This document shows, one piece after another, positions 16,570-25,605 of a stretch of 64,000 nucleotides of DNA. Within the stretch, counting starts at the first letter, position 1. Every line of letters starts with the position of its first letter. The DNA is from G965207335 sp965222825 (GTDB lineage: Bacteria; Pseudomonadota; Gammaproteobacteria; PS1; Pseudothioglobaceae). Below the pieces are notes generated by a model. It did not search any database and was not told the origin of the DNA. It saw only the letters and a list, made by a program, of their open reading frames with translations. The stretch covers positions 186,001 through 250,000 of the forward strand of contig OZ244964.1 in assembly GCA_965222825.1 (NCBI GenBank). The letters are read 5' to 3'. The translations under genes were made by a program, and so were the position numbers.

Positions 16570-17268
16570 TTAAAAACTAATATTGGTTAGAGTGTAAATA
16601 TATTCTTTATTTTTTCTATTGTGTTTAATCAATATCGGAGCGTATTTTTTATCTATTGCAAAATAAATAATAGTTTTTTTATTGCTATCTTTATTTTTTG
16701 CCATAACTTTAATAACTTTAATAGTTTTGTCATTGATAGTTATGTTTGTTATGCCGTGGTTATAAAAAGATTGTAATTTTATTTTTTTATTAGTGGCTAT
16801 TTGGTAATTATAAATTAGTTTTTTGGGAGCATTAAGAATATCATAATGTAATGCTAATATCCTGTTGAGTTTGTCAATAATATTTCCTGTATTGGCTGGG
16901 TATATTTTATTGTTAGCAGTATTTAGCACAGTTTTACTAGCAGAATTTATAATTAGTATAGTATTTTCTTTTATCTTGTCATTTTCATCTTTAATCATTT
17001 CATAACTTGTAGAGTTTAGTCCTAAGTTATTAATTACAAACTTACTGGTATATTTAATACTATATTTTTTAAATAATGATAATAGCCAAGTGCTATTTAC
17101 ATTTGAAGTATATAAATAACTATTATCTGAGTTTTTGATTAGTATTTTTTTATCATTTGCTACGAATATACCATTTATTTCTAACTTATATTTAGCACTA
17201 TAAACAGGTAGTTCTACTGCATAATTTTGATTGGTAAAAAATATAATAAATAGTGCTAAAAATTTCAT
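16570..17268 (-). CDS. DUF3108 family protein
   Basis: The 232-residue protein has a signal peptide (KFLALFIIFFTNQNYAVE) and a beta-rich body with ELPVYSAKYKLEINGI, the conserved DUF3108 start (YxAxYxlx.nGi), and repeated strands. Function is unknown. It overlaps purN by 4 bp, as DUF3108 genes often do downstream of purN in gammaproteobacteria. It may be an envelope protein. Confidence 0.8.
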   Translation of the reverse strand: MKFLALFIIFFTNQNYAVELPVYSAKYKLEINGIFVANDKKILIKNSDNSYLYTSNVNSTWLLSLFKKYSIKYTSKFVINNLGLNSTSYEMIKDENDKIKENTILIINSASKTVLNTANNKIYPANTGNIIDKLNRILALHYDILNAPKKLIYNYQIATNKKIKLQSFYNHGITNITINDKTIKVIKVMAKNKDSNKKTIIYFAIDKKYAPILIKHNRKNKEYIYTLTNISF

Positions 17269-17888
17269 AATATAATAGGTTTTATTATTATTTTGTCATC
17301 CAAATAAGCGTAATTATTAATCAATTTTAGCCTATTTGTGCTAAACCAACTAATTACCTCAGAGTATAATTTATGCTCTTGGGCTAGAACTTTATCAGCT
17401 AGTGTTACTTTATTATCGTTAGCGTCTATATTAATAATTTTTTGAGCTATTATAGCTCCACTATCTAGTTTATTATTTACAAAATGAATACTAGCACCGT
17501 GGATTTTTTCCTTGTTATCTATAGCTCTTTGATGGGTGTTTAGGCCTTTAAATTTTGGTAATAACGATGGGTGAATATTAATGGTTTTGCCTAAATACTT
17601 CTTAATAAACTTTGTAGTTAAAATACGCATAAAACCGGCTAAAATGAGTAAACTTGGGGCTAAATTGTCAATAAAATTTATTAATTCATTGTCAAATTCT
17701 GCACTAGATTTATGACTACTATCTATGATATGGGTTGCTATATTAGCTTTTTTTGCCCTTTGCAAGCCCAAAGCATTTTTATTATCACTAATTACGCATT
17801 GAATATTTATACTAATTTTATCAGAATTATCAATAATAGCTTGTAAATTTGAGCCATTACCAGATATTAGCACTATACAATTTAGCAT
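17265..17888 (-). CDS. purN: Phosphoribosylglycinamide formyltransferase PurN
   Basis: The 207-residue enzyme transfers a formyl group from formyl-THF to GAR in purine synthesis. Motifs seen are SGNGSNLQAIID near the N-terminus, LAGFMRIL and the catalytic INIHPSLLPKFKG with the Asn-His pair, then HGASIHFVNNKLDSGAII carrying the catalytic Asp. It lies 17 bp downstream of purM in a purM-purN-DUF3108 operon. Confidence 0.95.
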   Translation of the reverse strand: MLNCIVLISGNGSNLQAIIDNSDKISINIQCVISDNKNALGLQRAKKANIATHIIDSSHKSSAEFDNELINFIDNLAPSLLILAGFMRILTTKFIKKYLGKTINIHPSLLPKFKGLNTHQRAIDNKEKIHGASIHFVNNKLDSGAIIAQKIINIDANDNKVTLADKVLAQEHKLYSEVISWFSTNRLKLINNYAYLDDKIIIKPIIL

Positions 17889-17905
17889 AATTTATTTAGG
17901 TTGGA

Positions 17906-18913
17906 CTATTTAATAATTATTTGTTTATTGTCTTTATTTGCAATAATATTACCAATCATAACTGCTTGTTCTGCGTTTTTTCTCAAAATATCTATGGTTT
18001 TTTGACTGTCTTTTTTATCAACAATTACTACCATGCCAATACCACAGTTAAATACACGGAACATTTCATTAGTATTTATGTTGCCATTTTTTTGTAGCCA
18101 AGTAAATATATCAGGTATTTTCCAAGTTATGCTTATATCAGCCGTCATATTTTGCGGCAGTATTCTAGGAATATTTTCTAATAAACCACCACCTGTTATA
18201 TGTGATATGCCTAGTATATCAACCTCTTCTAATAGTTTTAAAATAGTTTTAACATATATTTTAGTAGGTGTTAATAATTGACTTATTATGTTTTTATCGA
18301 TATTTTTTGCTACACTTAGTATTTTTCTAACTAATGAAAAACCATTAGAGTGCACACCTGATGAAGCAATACCAATTATAGAATTGCCTGCTTTTATTTT
18401 TGTACCATCAATTAATTTGTCCTTATTTACCACACCTACACAAAATCCAGCTAAATCATAATCATTGCCGTTATACATTCCGGGCATTTCTGCTGTTTCG
18501 CCACCTATTAAAGCACAATTTGCCTGTTTACAGCCAGTGGCTATGCTTTTAATAATAGTTGTTGCTGAGCTAATATCAAGTTTAGCACTTGCATAATAGT
18601 CTAAAAAAAATAATGGTTTTGCACCTTGAACTATTAAGTCATTAACACACATAGCTACTAAGTCTATGCCAATACCTTTATGATTATTATATTTTTGTGC
18701 TAGTTTTAGTTTTGTGCCTACTCCATCTGCACCAGATACTAAAATAGGATTTTTGTATTTGCTTATATCTAGTTCAAACAAAGCACCAAAACCACCTAAG
18801 CCAGATATTACTCCATCTATTGCAGTGCTTTTTGCTAGTGGCTTTATAATATTAACTAATTTATTACCAGTGTCTATGTTTACGCCAGAATTTTTATAAG
18901 TAAGTGATGACAT
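17906..18913 (-). CDS. purM: Phosphoribosylformylglycinamidine cyclo-ligase PurM
   Basis: The 335-residue AIR synthetase begins SSLTYKNSGVNIDTGN. It contains SGADGVGTKLKLA, GIDLVAMCVNDLIVQGA and GGETAEMPGMY, the ATP- and substrate-binding motifs, and HITGGGLLENIPRILP near the C-terminus. It closes the imidazole ring in purine synthesis. All motifs are intact. First gene of the purM-purN-DUF3108 operon. Confidence 0.96.
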   Translation of the reverse strand: MSSLTYKNSGVNIDTGNKLVNIIKPLAKSTAIDGVISGLGGFGALFELDISKYKNPILVSGADGVGTKLKLAQKYNNHKGIGIDLVAMCVNDLIVQGAKPLFFLDYYASAKLDISSATTIIKSIATGCKQANCALIGGETAEMPGMYNGNDYDLAGFCVGVVNKDKLIDGTKIKAGNSIIGIASSGVHSNGFSLVRKILSVAKNIDKNIISQLLTPTKIYVKTILKLLEEVDILGISHITGGGLLENIPRILPQNMTADISITWKIPDIFTWLQKNGNINTNEMFRVFNCGIGMVVIVDKKDSQKTIDILRKNAEQAVMIGNIIANKDNKQIIIK

Positions 18914-18952
18914 TGTTTTAATAAAAGTATAAAATTAACATAAGTAGGCTTT

Positions 18953-18978
18953 GATTAACCCTAAGAATTTATGACAAC
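18953..18978 (+). repeat. 26-bp dispersed repeat, copy 1
   Basis: The 26 bp starting GATTAACCCTAAGAA and ending ATGACAAC recur exactly, inverted, at 41861-41886; similarity continues for a few bases outside. A shorter match to its first part is at 60728. It lies between purM and pgsA. Probably the end of a lost mobile element. Confidence 0.7.
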
Positions 18979-19112
18979 ACTAAAACAAGACTTACAATCT
19001 ATACAAAGTAAAATCTGTAATTTTACCTATATTAAGAGTGGTTTACAATGCCTATTTATTATAAGCATATTCCTGTAAACTTGTGCTACTCACATAGAGC
19101 AGAGACTCGATA

Positions 19113-19667
19113 ATGAAAACTAAGCAAATACCAAATACATTAAGTATTTTTCGTATTATTTTAACAATTCCTATAGTATTCGCATTGTTAAAACAAGAGT
19201 ATTTTATAGTATTATGGTTATTTTTGTTAGCAGGAATTACTGACGCCTTAGATGGTTACATAGCTAAAAAATTTAATTGCCAAACATGGTTAGGCTCTGT
19301 TCTTGACCCATTAGCAGATAAAATATTATTAGCTAGTAGTTTTATAGCATTGTTTTTATTGCAATTAATTCCACTATGGTTTTTAGTTATAGTTTTATTC
19401 CGTGACATAATACTAATAGCTGGTATGGTAGGTTATTATTATAATGGTGCCGCATCAGATAAAACAAACATAATTCCCTCAAATATTAGTAAATTAAATA
19501 CTGTTCTACAAATATTAGTAGTATTATTTGCTGTAACTTCACAAATGTATAATATAATTGAACCGTGGTTAATTACCTTGTATATAATTACTGCTACTAG
19601 CACAGTATTAAGTGCTATTGATTATGCTTGGCTATGGATTAGAACTTTAATAAAAGGTGCTAAGTAA
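19113..19667 (+). CDS. pgsA: CDP-diacylglycerol-glycerol-3-phosphate 3-phosphatidyltransferase PgsA
   Basis: A 184-residue, multi-helix membrane enzyme for phosphatidylglycerol phosphate synthesis. The CDP-alcohol motif appears as DALDGYIAKK followed by GSVLDPLADK, with the three Asp of the D-G...G...D...D pattern retained; the usual AR is AK here. It begins KTKQIPNTLSIFRIILT, as in the family. hda follows after 46 bp, past a probable terminator. Confidence 0.93.
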   Translation: MKTKQIPNTLSIFRIILTIPIVFALLKQEYFIVLWLFLLAGITDALDGYIAKKFNCQTWLGSVLDPLADKILLASSFIALFLLQLIPLWFLVIVLFRDIILIAGMVGYYYNGAASDKTNIIPSNISKLNTVLQILVVLFAVTSQMYNIIEPWLITLYIITATSTVLSAIDYAWLWIRTLIKGAK

Positions 19668-19696
19668 CCCACAAATCCGATTTACGGGTTATTTTG
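19665..19696 (+). terminator. Probable intrinsic terminator after pgsA
   Basis: TAACCC (overlapping the pgsA stop) pairs with GGGTTA at 19686-19691, and AAATC pairs with GATTT inside; TTTTG follows. The structure could end pgsA transcription or attenuate into hda. Confidence 0.5.
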
Positions 19697-19713
19697 TATA
19701 AAGGTATAAATAA

Positions 19714-20394
19714 ATGACCCAGTTAATACTACCACTTATTTATTACAATCAAAAAAGTATTGATAATTTTATTGCCAATAAAGAGATTATTACATTTTTA
19801 AAATCTTTATTTAGCTTAGATGAGAATAAAATTGTTTATATATATAGTGAAAGAGGTTTAGGTAAAACTCACTTATTGCAAGCGTATTGTAATAAAGTTA
19901 TTGACTTAGGTATGCAATGTGCATATATTGATTGTGATAATTTTAAGTTTTCTTATAATATGTTAGATACTCTTATTGGCTATGATTGGTTATTTATTGA
20001 TAATATTCATAATGCCGATAAACTATCACAATATATTTTATTTTCTTTATATAATTACACTAAATTTAGTAAATTAAAATTAATAATAGCTGCTAATACA
20101 GCACCAAATTTATTACAATTAGAACTAAATGATTTAAAAACTAGGCTAAGTTTAACTACTGTTTTTTGTCTAGAAAAACTAACAGATAATCAAAAGAAAA
20201 AAATACTAATCCAAGATAATAAAGCTAATAATATAGTAATTAATGAAAGTTTTTATGATTATTTATTAAAAAATTATAGTAGAAATTTAGCAGAGTTATT
20301 AATTTTAATTGTAAATATAAATAAATATTCTATGCAAGAGCATAAACCTATTAGTATTTTTTTATTAAAGAAATATTTGAAGAGTACTGCATAG
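19714..20394 (+). CDS. hda: DnaA-like regulatory inactivator Hda
   Basis: The 226-residue AAA+ protein is homologous to the DnaA ATPase domain, without the DNA-binding domain, as in Hda, which with the sliding clamp converts DnaA-ATP to DnaA-ADP. Seen are ERGLGKTHLLQAY (P-loop), WLFIDNIHNA (Walker B) and the C-terminal sensor region. The N-terminal MTQLILPLIY fits the clamp-binding QL.L.L motif. Its position after a pgsA gene is unremarkable. Confidence 0.88.
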   Translation: MTQLILPLIYYNQKSIDNFIANKEIITFLKSLFSLDENKIVYIYSERGLGKTHLLQAYCNKVIDLGMQCAYIDCDNFKFSYNMLDTLIGYDWLFIDNIHNADKLSQYILFSLYNYTKFSKLKLIIAANTAPNLLQLELNDLKTRLSLTTVFCLEKLTDNQKKKILIQDNKANNIVINESFYDYLLKNYSRNLAELLILIVNINKYSMQEHKPISIFLLKKYLKSTA

Positions 20395-20610
20395 GTAAAA
20401 GTGCGAAGTAAAAATGTCCTAAATATCTCTGCTTGAGGCAAAAAACACAGGTAATACGCCTGTCTTGGCAAGTTTTTTAACAAAAAGCAGGGGTATTTTT
20501 GGCTTTTTGACTAGTGCTTTTGTCTAATGCAGTGGTCTCTTAGCAAATAAAAACCATTCAACAGCAATATAAAACAACTAAAATATTTTGACTGTATAAT
20601 ATTTTCTTAC

Positions 20611-20695
20611 GCGGGAGTGGTGGAATTGGTAGACACGCTGGATTTAGGTTCCAGTATCGCAAGATGTGAGAGTTCGAGTCTCTCCTTCCGCACCA
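20611..20695 (+). tRNA. tRNA-Leu (TAG)
   Basis: An 85-nt class II tRNA: acceptor GCGGGAG, D arm with GGTAGACAC, anticodon stem CTGGA/TCCAG with loop TTTAGGT (TAG), a long variable arm (TATCGCAAGATGTG), T arm GAGAGTTCGAGTCTCTC and encoded CCA. Leucine identity follows from the TAG anticodon and long variable arm. Confidence 0.97.
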
Positions 20696-20711
20696 ATTCT
20701 AAAATAAAGAG

Positions 20712-20740
20712 CACTGCTTTTGTATAATGCAGTGGTTTCA
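20712..20740 (+). terminator. Probable terminator after tRNA-Leu
   Basis: CACTGC (20712) pairs with GCAGTG (20729) across TTTTGTATAAT. Nearly the same string (TAGTGCTTTTGTCTAATGCAGTGG) also sits before the tRNA near 20510, flanking it with related hairpins. Confidence 0.45.
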
Positions 20741-20770
20741 AATAATAAAAATATTATAAAACACCTAATA

Positions 20771-20930
20771 AGACTGTTGCACGGCAACCTAAAATGCTAA
20801 AAATAACTCAAATATCCGTGTTTTTTGTTATAAAATTTGCTCTTAGAGGCACTAGGAACTACATTTTATGTCTCAAACACGAATATTTTAATAGATTTTT
20901 ATTTATTCTTTGCCGCCGTGCAACAAACTC
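20771..20930. mobile_element. IS5-type MITE, copy 1
   Basis: The left terminal repeat GACTGTTGCACGGC is matched by GCCGTGCAACAAACTC at the right end. These are like the GAGACTGTTGCA ends of IS5-family elements. The 160-bp interior has no gene and resembles copies at 25326, 37061, 50204 and 54558. The right end is 5 bp before the cysG ATG, so it may alter cysG expression. Confidence 0.75.
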
Positions 20931-20935
20931 CTAAT

Positions 20936-22312
20936 ATGGATTATTTGCCAATATTTGCTAATATAAAAAAGCAAAATTGCCTAGTAGTTGGTGGCGGTAG
21001 TGTGGCACTACGCAAAATTAATTTATTACTATCAGCTAAGGCAAATATTACCTGTATAGCTAAGGAAGTCTCTGCTGAGGTAAGAAAAATTAATGCTATT
21101 AATATTATCCAAAGAGAATTTAAAAACTCTGATATTGATAATAGATATTTAGTAATATCAGCAACAAATAATAAAAATCTTAATACAAATGTAGCAAAAC
21201 TTGCTAAGAGTAAAAATATTTTAGTAAATGTAGTTGATAATCCTAAACTTTGCTCATTTATTATGCCTGCTATTATTGATAGAAACCCTATTATGATAGC
21301 AGTTAGTTCCACAGGTGTATCACCAGTTTTATCAAGGCTTTTAAGGGCTAAAATAGAAAGCATAATTCCAGCTAGTTATGGTAGATTAGCTAATATTGCC
21401 TCAGAATTTAGAGATGTGGTAAAAAATAAATTTAGTGATATTAAACAACGCCGAAGTTTTTGGGAGGGTATTTTATCTGGAGTAGTGGCAGAATATGTTT
21501 TTTCAAATCAAGATGACAAAGCCAGACAAACAATAACTAATAAATTAGCATCAGAGTCTAATAGAGAAAATGAAGTAGGCGAGGTTTATTTAGTAGGCGG
21601 AGGTCCAGGAGACCCTGATTTATTAACATTTAAAGCACTAAGAATGATGCAACAAGCAGATGTTGTTTTGTATGATAGGTTAGTATCAGATGGAGTGCTT
21701 AATTTATTAAGACGAGATGTAGAAAAAATTTATGTAGGCAAAAAAAGAGGCAAGCATAGCGTGAAGCAAGTCGCTATTAATGAATTATTAGTTAGTTTGG
21801 CTAGTCAAGGAAAGAAAGTTTGTAGATTAAAAGGCGGAGACCCATTTATTTTTGGCAGAGGTGGGGAAGAGATAGAGCAGTTAACAGAAAATAATATCCC
21901 ATTTCAAGTTGTTCCAGGCATTACTGCTGCTTCTGGTTGTGCATCTTATTCTGGAATACCATTAACCCATAGAGATTATTCACAATCTTGTCGTTTTATA
22001 ACTGGTAATTTAAAAGATGGCACTATGAATTTACCTTGGGATGAATTGGTAGTTGAAAATCAAACACTTATTGTTTATATGGGATTAAGTGGGGCAAAAT
22101 ATCTAGCAAATAAACTAATAGAGCACAATATGCGTGCTAATATATCTGTGGCTTTGATAGAAAAAGGCACAACAAAAGAACAAAAAGTATATACCACAAC
22201 TCTAAATGGACTCTCTCATTTAGTAGATGAGCAAACAATATCTGCTCCTACTATAATTATTATTGGCGATGTTGTCAAACTAAGAGATAAATTAAATTGG
22301 TATAACAATTAA
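20936..22312 (+). CDS. cysG: Sirohaem synthase CysG
   Basis: A 458-residue bifunctional enzyme. The N-terminal part is the Met8-like dehydrogenase/ferrochelatase (LVVGGGSVALRKINLLL and NVVDNPKLCSFIMPA), and the C-terminal part is the uroporphyrinogen III methyltransferase (VYLVGGGPGDPDLLTFKAL, VYMG, GGDPFIFGRGGEE, VVPGITAASG). Together they make sirohaem from uroporphyrinogen III for sulfite or nitrite reductase. An upstream in-frame ATG at 20837 would add 33 residues encoded by the MITE; homology starts at ATG 20936, which I use. Confidence 0.95.
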   Translation: MDYLPIFANIKKQNCLVVGGGSVALRKINLLLSAKANITCIAKEVSAEVRKINAINIIQREFKNSDIDNRYLVISATNNKNLNTNVAKLAKSKNILVNVVDNPKLCSFIMPAIIDRNPIMIAVSSTGVSPVLSRLLRAKIESIIPASYGRLANIASEFRDVVKNKFSDIKQRRSFWEGILSGVVAEYVFSNQDDKARQTITNKLASESNRENEVGEVYLVGGGPGDPDLLTFKALRMMQQADVVLYDRLVSDGVLNLLRRDVEKIYVGKKRGKHSVKQVAINELLVSLASQGKKVCRLKGGDPFIFGRGGEEIEQLTENNIPFQVVPGITAASGCASYSGIPLTHRDYSQSCRFITGNLKDGTMNLPWDELVVENQTLIVYMGLSGAKYLANKLIEHNMRANISVALIEKGTTKEQKVYTTTLNGLSHLVDEQTISAPTIIIIGDVVKLRDKLNWYNN

Positions 22313-22321
22313 TATCAATTT

Positions 22322-23152
22322 ATGATTATATTGCATAATAATAGTGCTAAATTAACACAAGAAATAGCACATAGTTTAGATACTAATTACAAAATTTATA
22401 ATCAATTTAGTTGTTTGGATATTGATAATTTATTATCATTACCACAACAGCAATTAACTACAATACGAGCAAAATATCAAGTTGATATTAACATATATCC
22501 CAAGCATTTTAACTTTAGCCAAGTTAGTATTTTAGTAAGTGATATGGACTCAACTATTATTAACATTGAGTGTATAGATGAGTTAGCAAAGCTAGCTGGC
22601 GTTGGTAATGAGGTAGCTGGTATAACAGCAAGTGTTATGCGTGGCGAACTAGATTTTAAGGCATCATTAATGAAGCGATTATCTTTATTATCTGGGTTAG
22701 ATGCTAGAGAATTAGTTAATGTTTATAATAATTCTTTAAAATTTAATCCTGGTGCTAGAGAATTAATGCAATTTTTAAGTGATAATAATATCCATAGTGC
22801 CTTGGTATCAGGAGGATTTAATTTTTTTGCATCTAGGGTAGCAAAAGAGTTAAATATGGATAATTTTTTATCAAATGAGTTAGAAATAATTAATAATAAA
22901 TTAACAGGCAAAGTGCTAGGAAGTATTATAGATGGCACCAAAAAAGCACTATTTGTTGATGAATTAGTTAAAAAATATAATACTAAGCACAGTCTAGTGA
23001 TTACAATAGGTGATGGTAGTAACGATTTGCTAATGATGCAAAAATCAGGACTTAGTGTTGCTTATCATGCTAAGGAAGTATTACAAAATTATACCGATAT
23101 TATTATTGATTATAGCGGTTTAGATATATTACTAGATTTTTTTAAAATATAA
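22322..23152 (+). CDS. serB: Phosphoserine phosphatase SerB
   Basis: The 276-residue HAD phosphatase has the nucleophile motif DMDSTIINIECIDELA (Asp74, Asp76), SALVSGGFNFF (motif II) and TIGDGSNDLLMM (motif III). It makes serine from phosphoserine. Its N-terminal part is short compared with SerB proteins carrying an ACT-like regulatory domain. It starts 10 bp after cysG. Confidence 0.93.
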   Translation: MIILHNNSAKLTQEIAHSLDTNYKIYNQFSCLDIDNLLSLPQQQLTTIRAKYQVDINIYPKHFNFSQVSILVSDMDSTIINIECIDELAKLAGVGNEVAGITASVMRGELDFKASLMKRLSLLSGLDARELVNVYNNSLKFNPGARELMQFLSDNNIHSALVSGGFNFFASRVAKELNMDNFLSNELEIINNKLTGKVLGSIIDGTKKALFVDELVKKYNTKHSLVITIGDGSNDLLMMQKSGLSVAYHAKEVLQNYTDIIIDYSGLDILLDFFKI

Positions 23153-23204
23153 TTTATAAAAAATTTATTGCGTATAATAAAATTATATATTTATAGAATT
23201 TTTG

Positions 23205-23528
23205 ATGAATAGAACATTACTATATTTACTTGCTTTAATCATTAGTTTTAGTTTACAAGCCAATGAGTTAATTATTAGTTTATCTAGTTCTAATAAGGAT
23301 TATAGAGCAACAGATGATTTATTAGTTAGATTTGAATTGCACAATAATTCCTCACAAACTATTAAAGTTTTAAAATGGCATACTCCACTTGAGTCTGGTT
23401 TTAATGCAGATATGTTTGATATTTATACTGGTAAAAAACGCTTGTCTTATAGTGGCACAATCAATTTAGAACAGAGCTATAAATTTGATAACACCGGAGA
23501 TTATAATATCATTTATTTCGTAGTATAG
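23205..23528 (+). pseudogene. Truncated M35-peptidase-like exported protein
   Basis: The 107-residue product has a signal peptide and a beta-sandwich segment: KDYRATDDLLVRFELHNNS, then IKVLKWHTPLESGFNADMF. This matches the N-terminal domain of bacterial M35 (deuterolysin-like) peptidases. The family's usual segment linking to the protease domain is reduced, and the HExxH domain is missing altogether. It is probably a remnant, though a secreted small domain cannot be ruled out. ATG 23205 is preferred over the track's upstream TTG. Confidence 0.55.
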
Positions 23529-23605
23529 ACAGTAGTTTAATACTATCATACTAAATTTTAGTGATTATTTCATTAAGTGCGCTATCTCTTTATCTAATAT
23601 ACCTG

Positions 23606-23896
23606 CTACTTTGAACTAACTGTACCTACAGAACTAGATGAACTTACACTACCAAGAGTAACAGGACAAGTAAGGGAACCAACTGAACTAGCAGTGCCTA
23701 CTGAACCTACTGAACTTAGTGTGCCTGCTGCTTGTAATCGCGTTAATTCCTGATTATCTAAACCCTTTATACTAGGAAACACCATATGTATAGTTGTTTT
23801 AGTATTAGTTTTAACAACTATATCAACATCCTTAGTAATATATTTCAAAACAGAATGAGGATTATTGCGTAGTTTATTACGATATTTTTTATCCAT
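23606..23896 (-). CDS. NHLP-leader-type precursor-like peptide 2
   Basis: The 96-residue protein has a leader (YRNKLRNNPHSVLKYI, then VDIVVKTNTKTTIHMVFPS) nearly identical to its two tandem neighbours from residue 3 onward, and a core after RLQAAG: TLSSVGSVGTASSVGS, then TCPVTLGS and SSSSSVGTVSSK. The core has one Cys in a TCP context. An AGGAGAG site precedes ATG. It is the last of three tandem genes; its extreme N-terminus is shorter than that of the other two. Confidence 0.7.
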   Translation of the reverse strand: MDKKYRNKLRNNPHSVLKYITKDVDIVVKTNTKTTIHMVFPSIKGLDNQELTRLQAAGTLSSVGSVGTASSVGSLTCPVTLGSVSSSSSVGTVSSK

Positions 23897-23916
23897 TATA
23901 CTTCTCTCCTTTAAAA

Positions 23917-24216
23917 TTAGCCAGTTGAGCCAACTGAACCTATACTACTGCCTGAACCAACAGTGCTAGCTGTGGCAGTAACTGAACCTATGCTACTAGC
24001 AGTTCCTACTGTGCTTACTGAACTAGCAGTTGCAGTTGCTGCTTGTAATTGCGTTAATTCTTGAGTATCCAAATCTTCTATACTAGGAAACACCATATGT
24101 ATAGTTGTTTTAGTATTAGTTTTAACAACTATATCAACATCCTTAGCAATATATTTCAAAACAGAATGAGGATTATTGCGTAGTTTATTACGATCATTTA
24201 TATTTTCATTTGCCAT
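23917..24216 (-). CDS. NHLP-leader-type precursor-like peptide 3
   Basis: The 99-residue protein has a 58-residue leader (ANENINDRNKLRNNP, VDIVVKTNTKTTIHMVFPS) that differs from peptide 4 at one position (Val19/Ile19). Its core after QLQAA is wholly different: TATASSVSTVGTASSIGS, then VTATASTVGS and GSSIGSVGSTG, without Cys. A GGGAG site lies 8 bases before ATG. The pattern of conserved leader and changed core is typical of RiPP precursors. Confidence 0.72.
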   Translation of the reverse strand: MANENINDRNKLRNNPHSVLKYIAKDVDIVVKTNTKTTIHMVFPSIEDLDTQELTQLQAATATASSVSTVGTASSIGSVTATASTVGSGSSIGSVGSTG

Positions 24217-24231
24217 ATTTTTGCTCCCTAT

Positions 24232-24537
24232 TTATAATTCTACACTACCAGCAGAAGCAACACTACCAACTGAACTAAGACTGCCAAATGTACTAGGACA
24301 ACTAGCACTGCTTGCTGTACTAGCACTTCCTGTTGTGCTTGCAGAACCAACTGTGCCTGCTACTTGTAATTGCGTTAATTCTTGAGTATCCAAATCTTCT
24401 ATACTAGGAAACACCATATGTATAGTTGTTTTAGTATTAGTTTTAACAACTATATCAACATCCTTAGCAATATATTTCAAAATAGAATGAGGATTATTGC
24501 GTAGTTTATTACGATCATTTATATTTTCATTTGCCAT
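24232..24537 (-). CDS. NHLP-leader-type precursor-like peptide 4
   Basis: First of three tandem genes on the minus strand. The 101-residue protein has the same leader as peptide 3 with one change. The core reads VAGTVGSASTTGSASTAS, then SASCPSTFGS and LSSVGSVASAGSVEL, with one Cys in an SCP context. The sequence before ATG (TTATAAATAGGGAG) is repeated before peptide 3, so the whole unit was duplicated. No maturation enzyme is adjacent. Confidence 0.72.
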   Translation of the reverse strand: MANENINDRNKLRNNPHSILKYIAKDVDIVVKTNTKTTIHMVFPSIEDLDTQELTQLQVAGTVGSASTTGSASTASSASCPSTFGSLSSVGSVASAGSVEL

Positions 24538-24805
24538 ATTTTTACTCCCTATTTATAACTCTACACTATGCGAATTTTTGCAGTATACCACGAATCTCTA
24601 TAATATACTCTTCTAAATAAAATTTACCATTTAGAATAGTAATATTATCACATAGTAAGTTGTATAAATAGTTTTTATATTATGTTTTATAAAGTTTGTA
24701 TGTTACATAACATAAATAAAAAAATTTATTACATTATTAAAGCATTGTATTAGATAAAATAATCTGTTAAAAGCCTATGATAACTAATAATATTAGTTTA
24801 GGATC

Positions 24806-25160
24806 TTAACTAATTAAGTGACTTTTTTCTAAAATTTTAAAGCAAGTTTTATATAAATTTTACTCTCTGTTATTGAATCTAAATTCACACCCTTTAAGAT
24901 ATAATTTAAATATCTTTTTACTCATTCCTTTAAATTTTACAAATCTTGTTTTAGCATAACCTCAAAAAGATTCTATACCATTTATATGTGAATTGCTCTG
25001 GCAAATTCATTATCACAGATACCCTCTAAAATATTTTTTATAACTAAAATATACTATACTTATTATACCTTCTCCAGCTATCATAATTAATAATACTATC
25101 TGTTGATGTTCTATATTTGGTTATAGCCTGAGGGGTTGCTATGTCAAACTTTTATGAAAT
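24806..25160 (-). pseudogene. Dead IS1595-family transposase remnant
   Basis: On the minus strand one frame reads HINGIESF, stop, GYAKTRFVKFKGMSKK, then LYLKGCEFRFNNRE, stop, and a short tail. This matches the C-terminus of ISXO2-like (IS1595) transposases, which have HVNGIESFWxYAK...HLKECEFRFN. Stops replace Trp (TGG to TGA) and another codon. Farther upstream (to about 25160) pieces such as TKYRTSTDSI are out of frame. The N-terminal part is gone. It lies beside the three-peptide cluster. Confidence 0.75.
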
Positions 25161-25325
25161 GCAAGAACGATTGTAATACTTATTTTTCCTTGTCATAACT
25201 AGTATTTTAAGTAATTTTAAATTGCTTAACTAGTTAAGAAGATCATTAGTTAATTGATTTATAGGTACAAACTCTATCTCTAAGGATAATATTTTAATTT
25301 AAAATACCATTGTTTTAAATAAAAC

Positions 25326-25528
25326 TAGACTGTTGCACAGTGAGGATAGATAAAAATTTATTAAAATACTAGTGTTTGAGGCATAAAATACATCTCCTAG
25401 TGCCACTAGGGGAGAATTTTATAACGAATATATGCGTAGCATTGTTTTTTTAGAAATATGTTATTTCATTTTAAAAACACAGATATTTAGATTATTTTTA
25501 GTATTTTGAGTTGCTGTGTAACGGTATG
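25326..25528. mobile_element. IS5-type MITE, copy 2 (inverted, expanded)
   Basis: AGACTGTTGCACAG at the left and CTGTGTAACGGT at the right are degraded terminal repeats. The interior matches copy 1 in reverse orientation, including AGTGTTTGAGGCATAAAA and GTGCCACTAGG, with about 40 extra bp. It lies 78 bp before ccmF. The rest of 24538-25605 is non-coding apart from the IS1595 remnant. Confidence 0.65.
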
Positions 25529-25605
25529 TGCTATAATTTTATAGTACTGGTTATATTACAAATACTTTACTAAATTTTATTTATTTCTATTCTGTATAAA
25601 ATCTT

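Noticed and set aside
20837..20935. N-terminal extension of CysG
   Set aside because: The 33 extra codons derive from the MITE; CysG homology begins at ATG 20936.
24176..24385. Plus-strand ORF within the three-peptide cluster
   Set aside because: It is the antisense shadow of the repetitive core and leader DNA, without a ribosome site.
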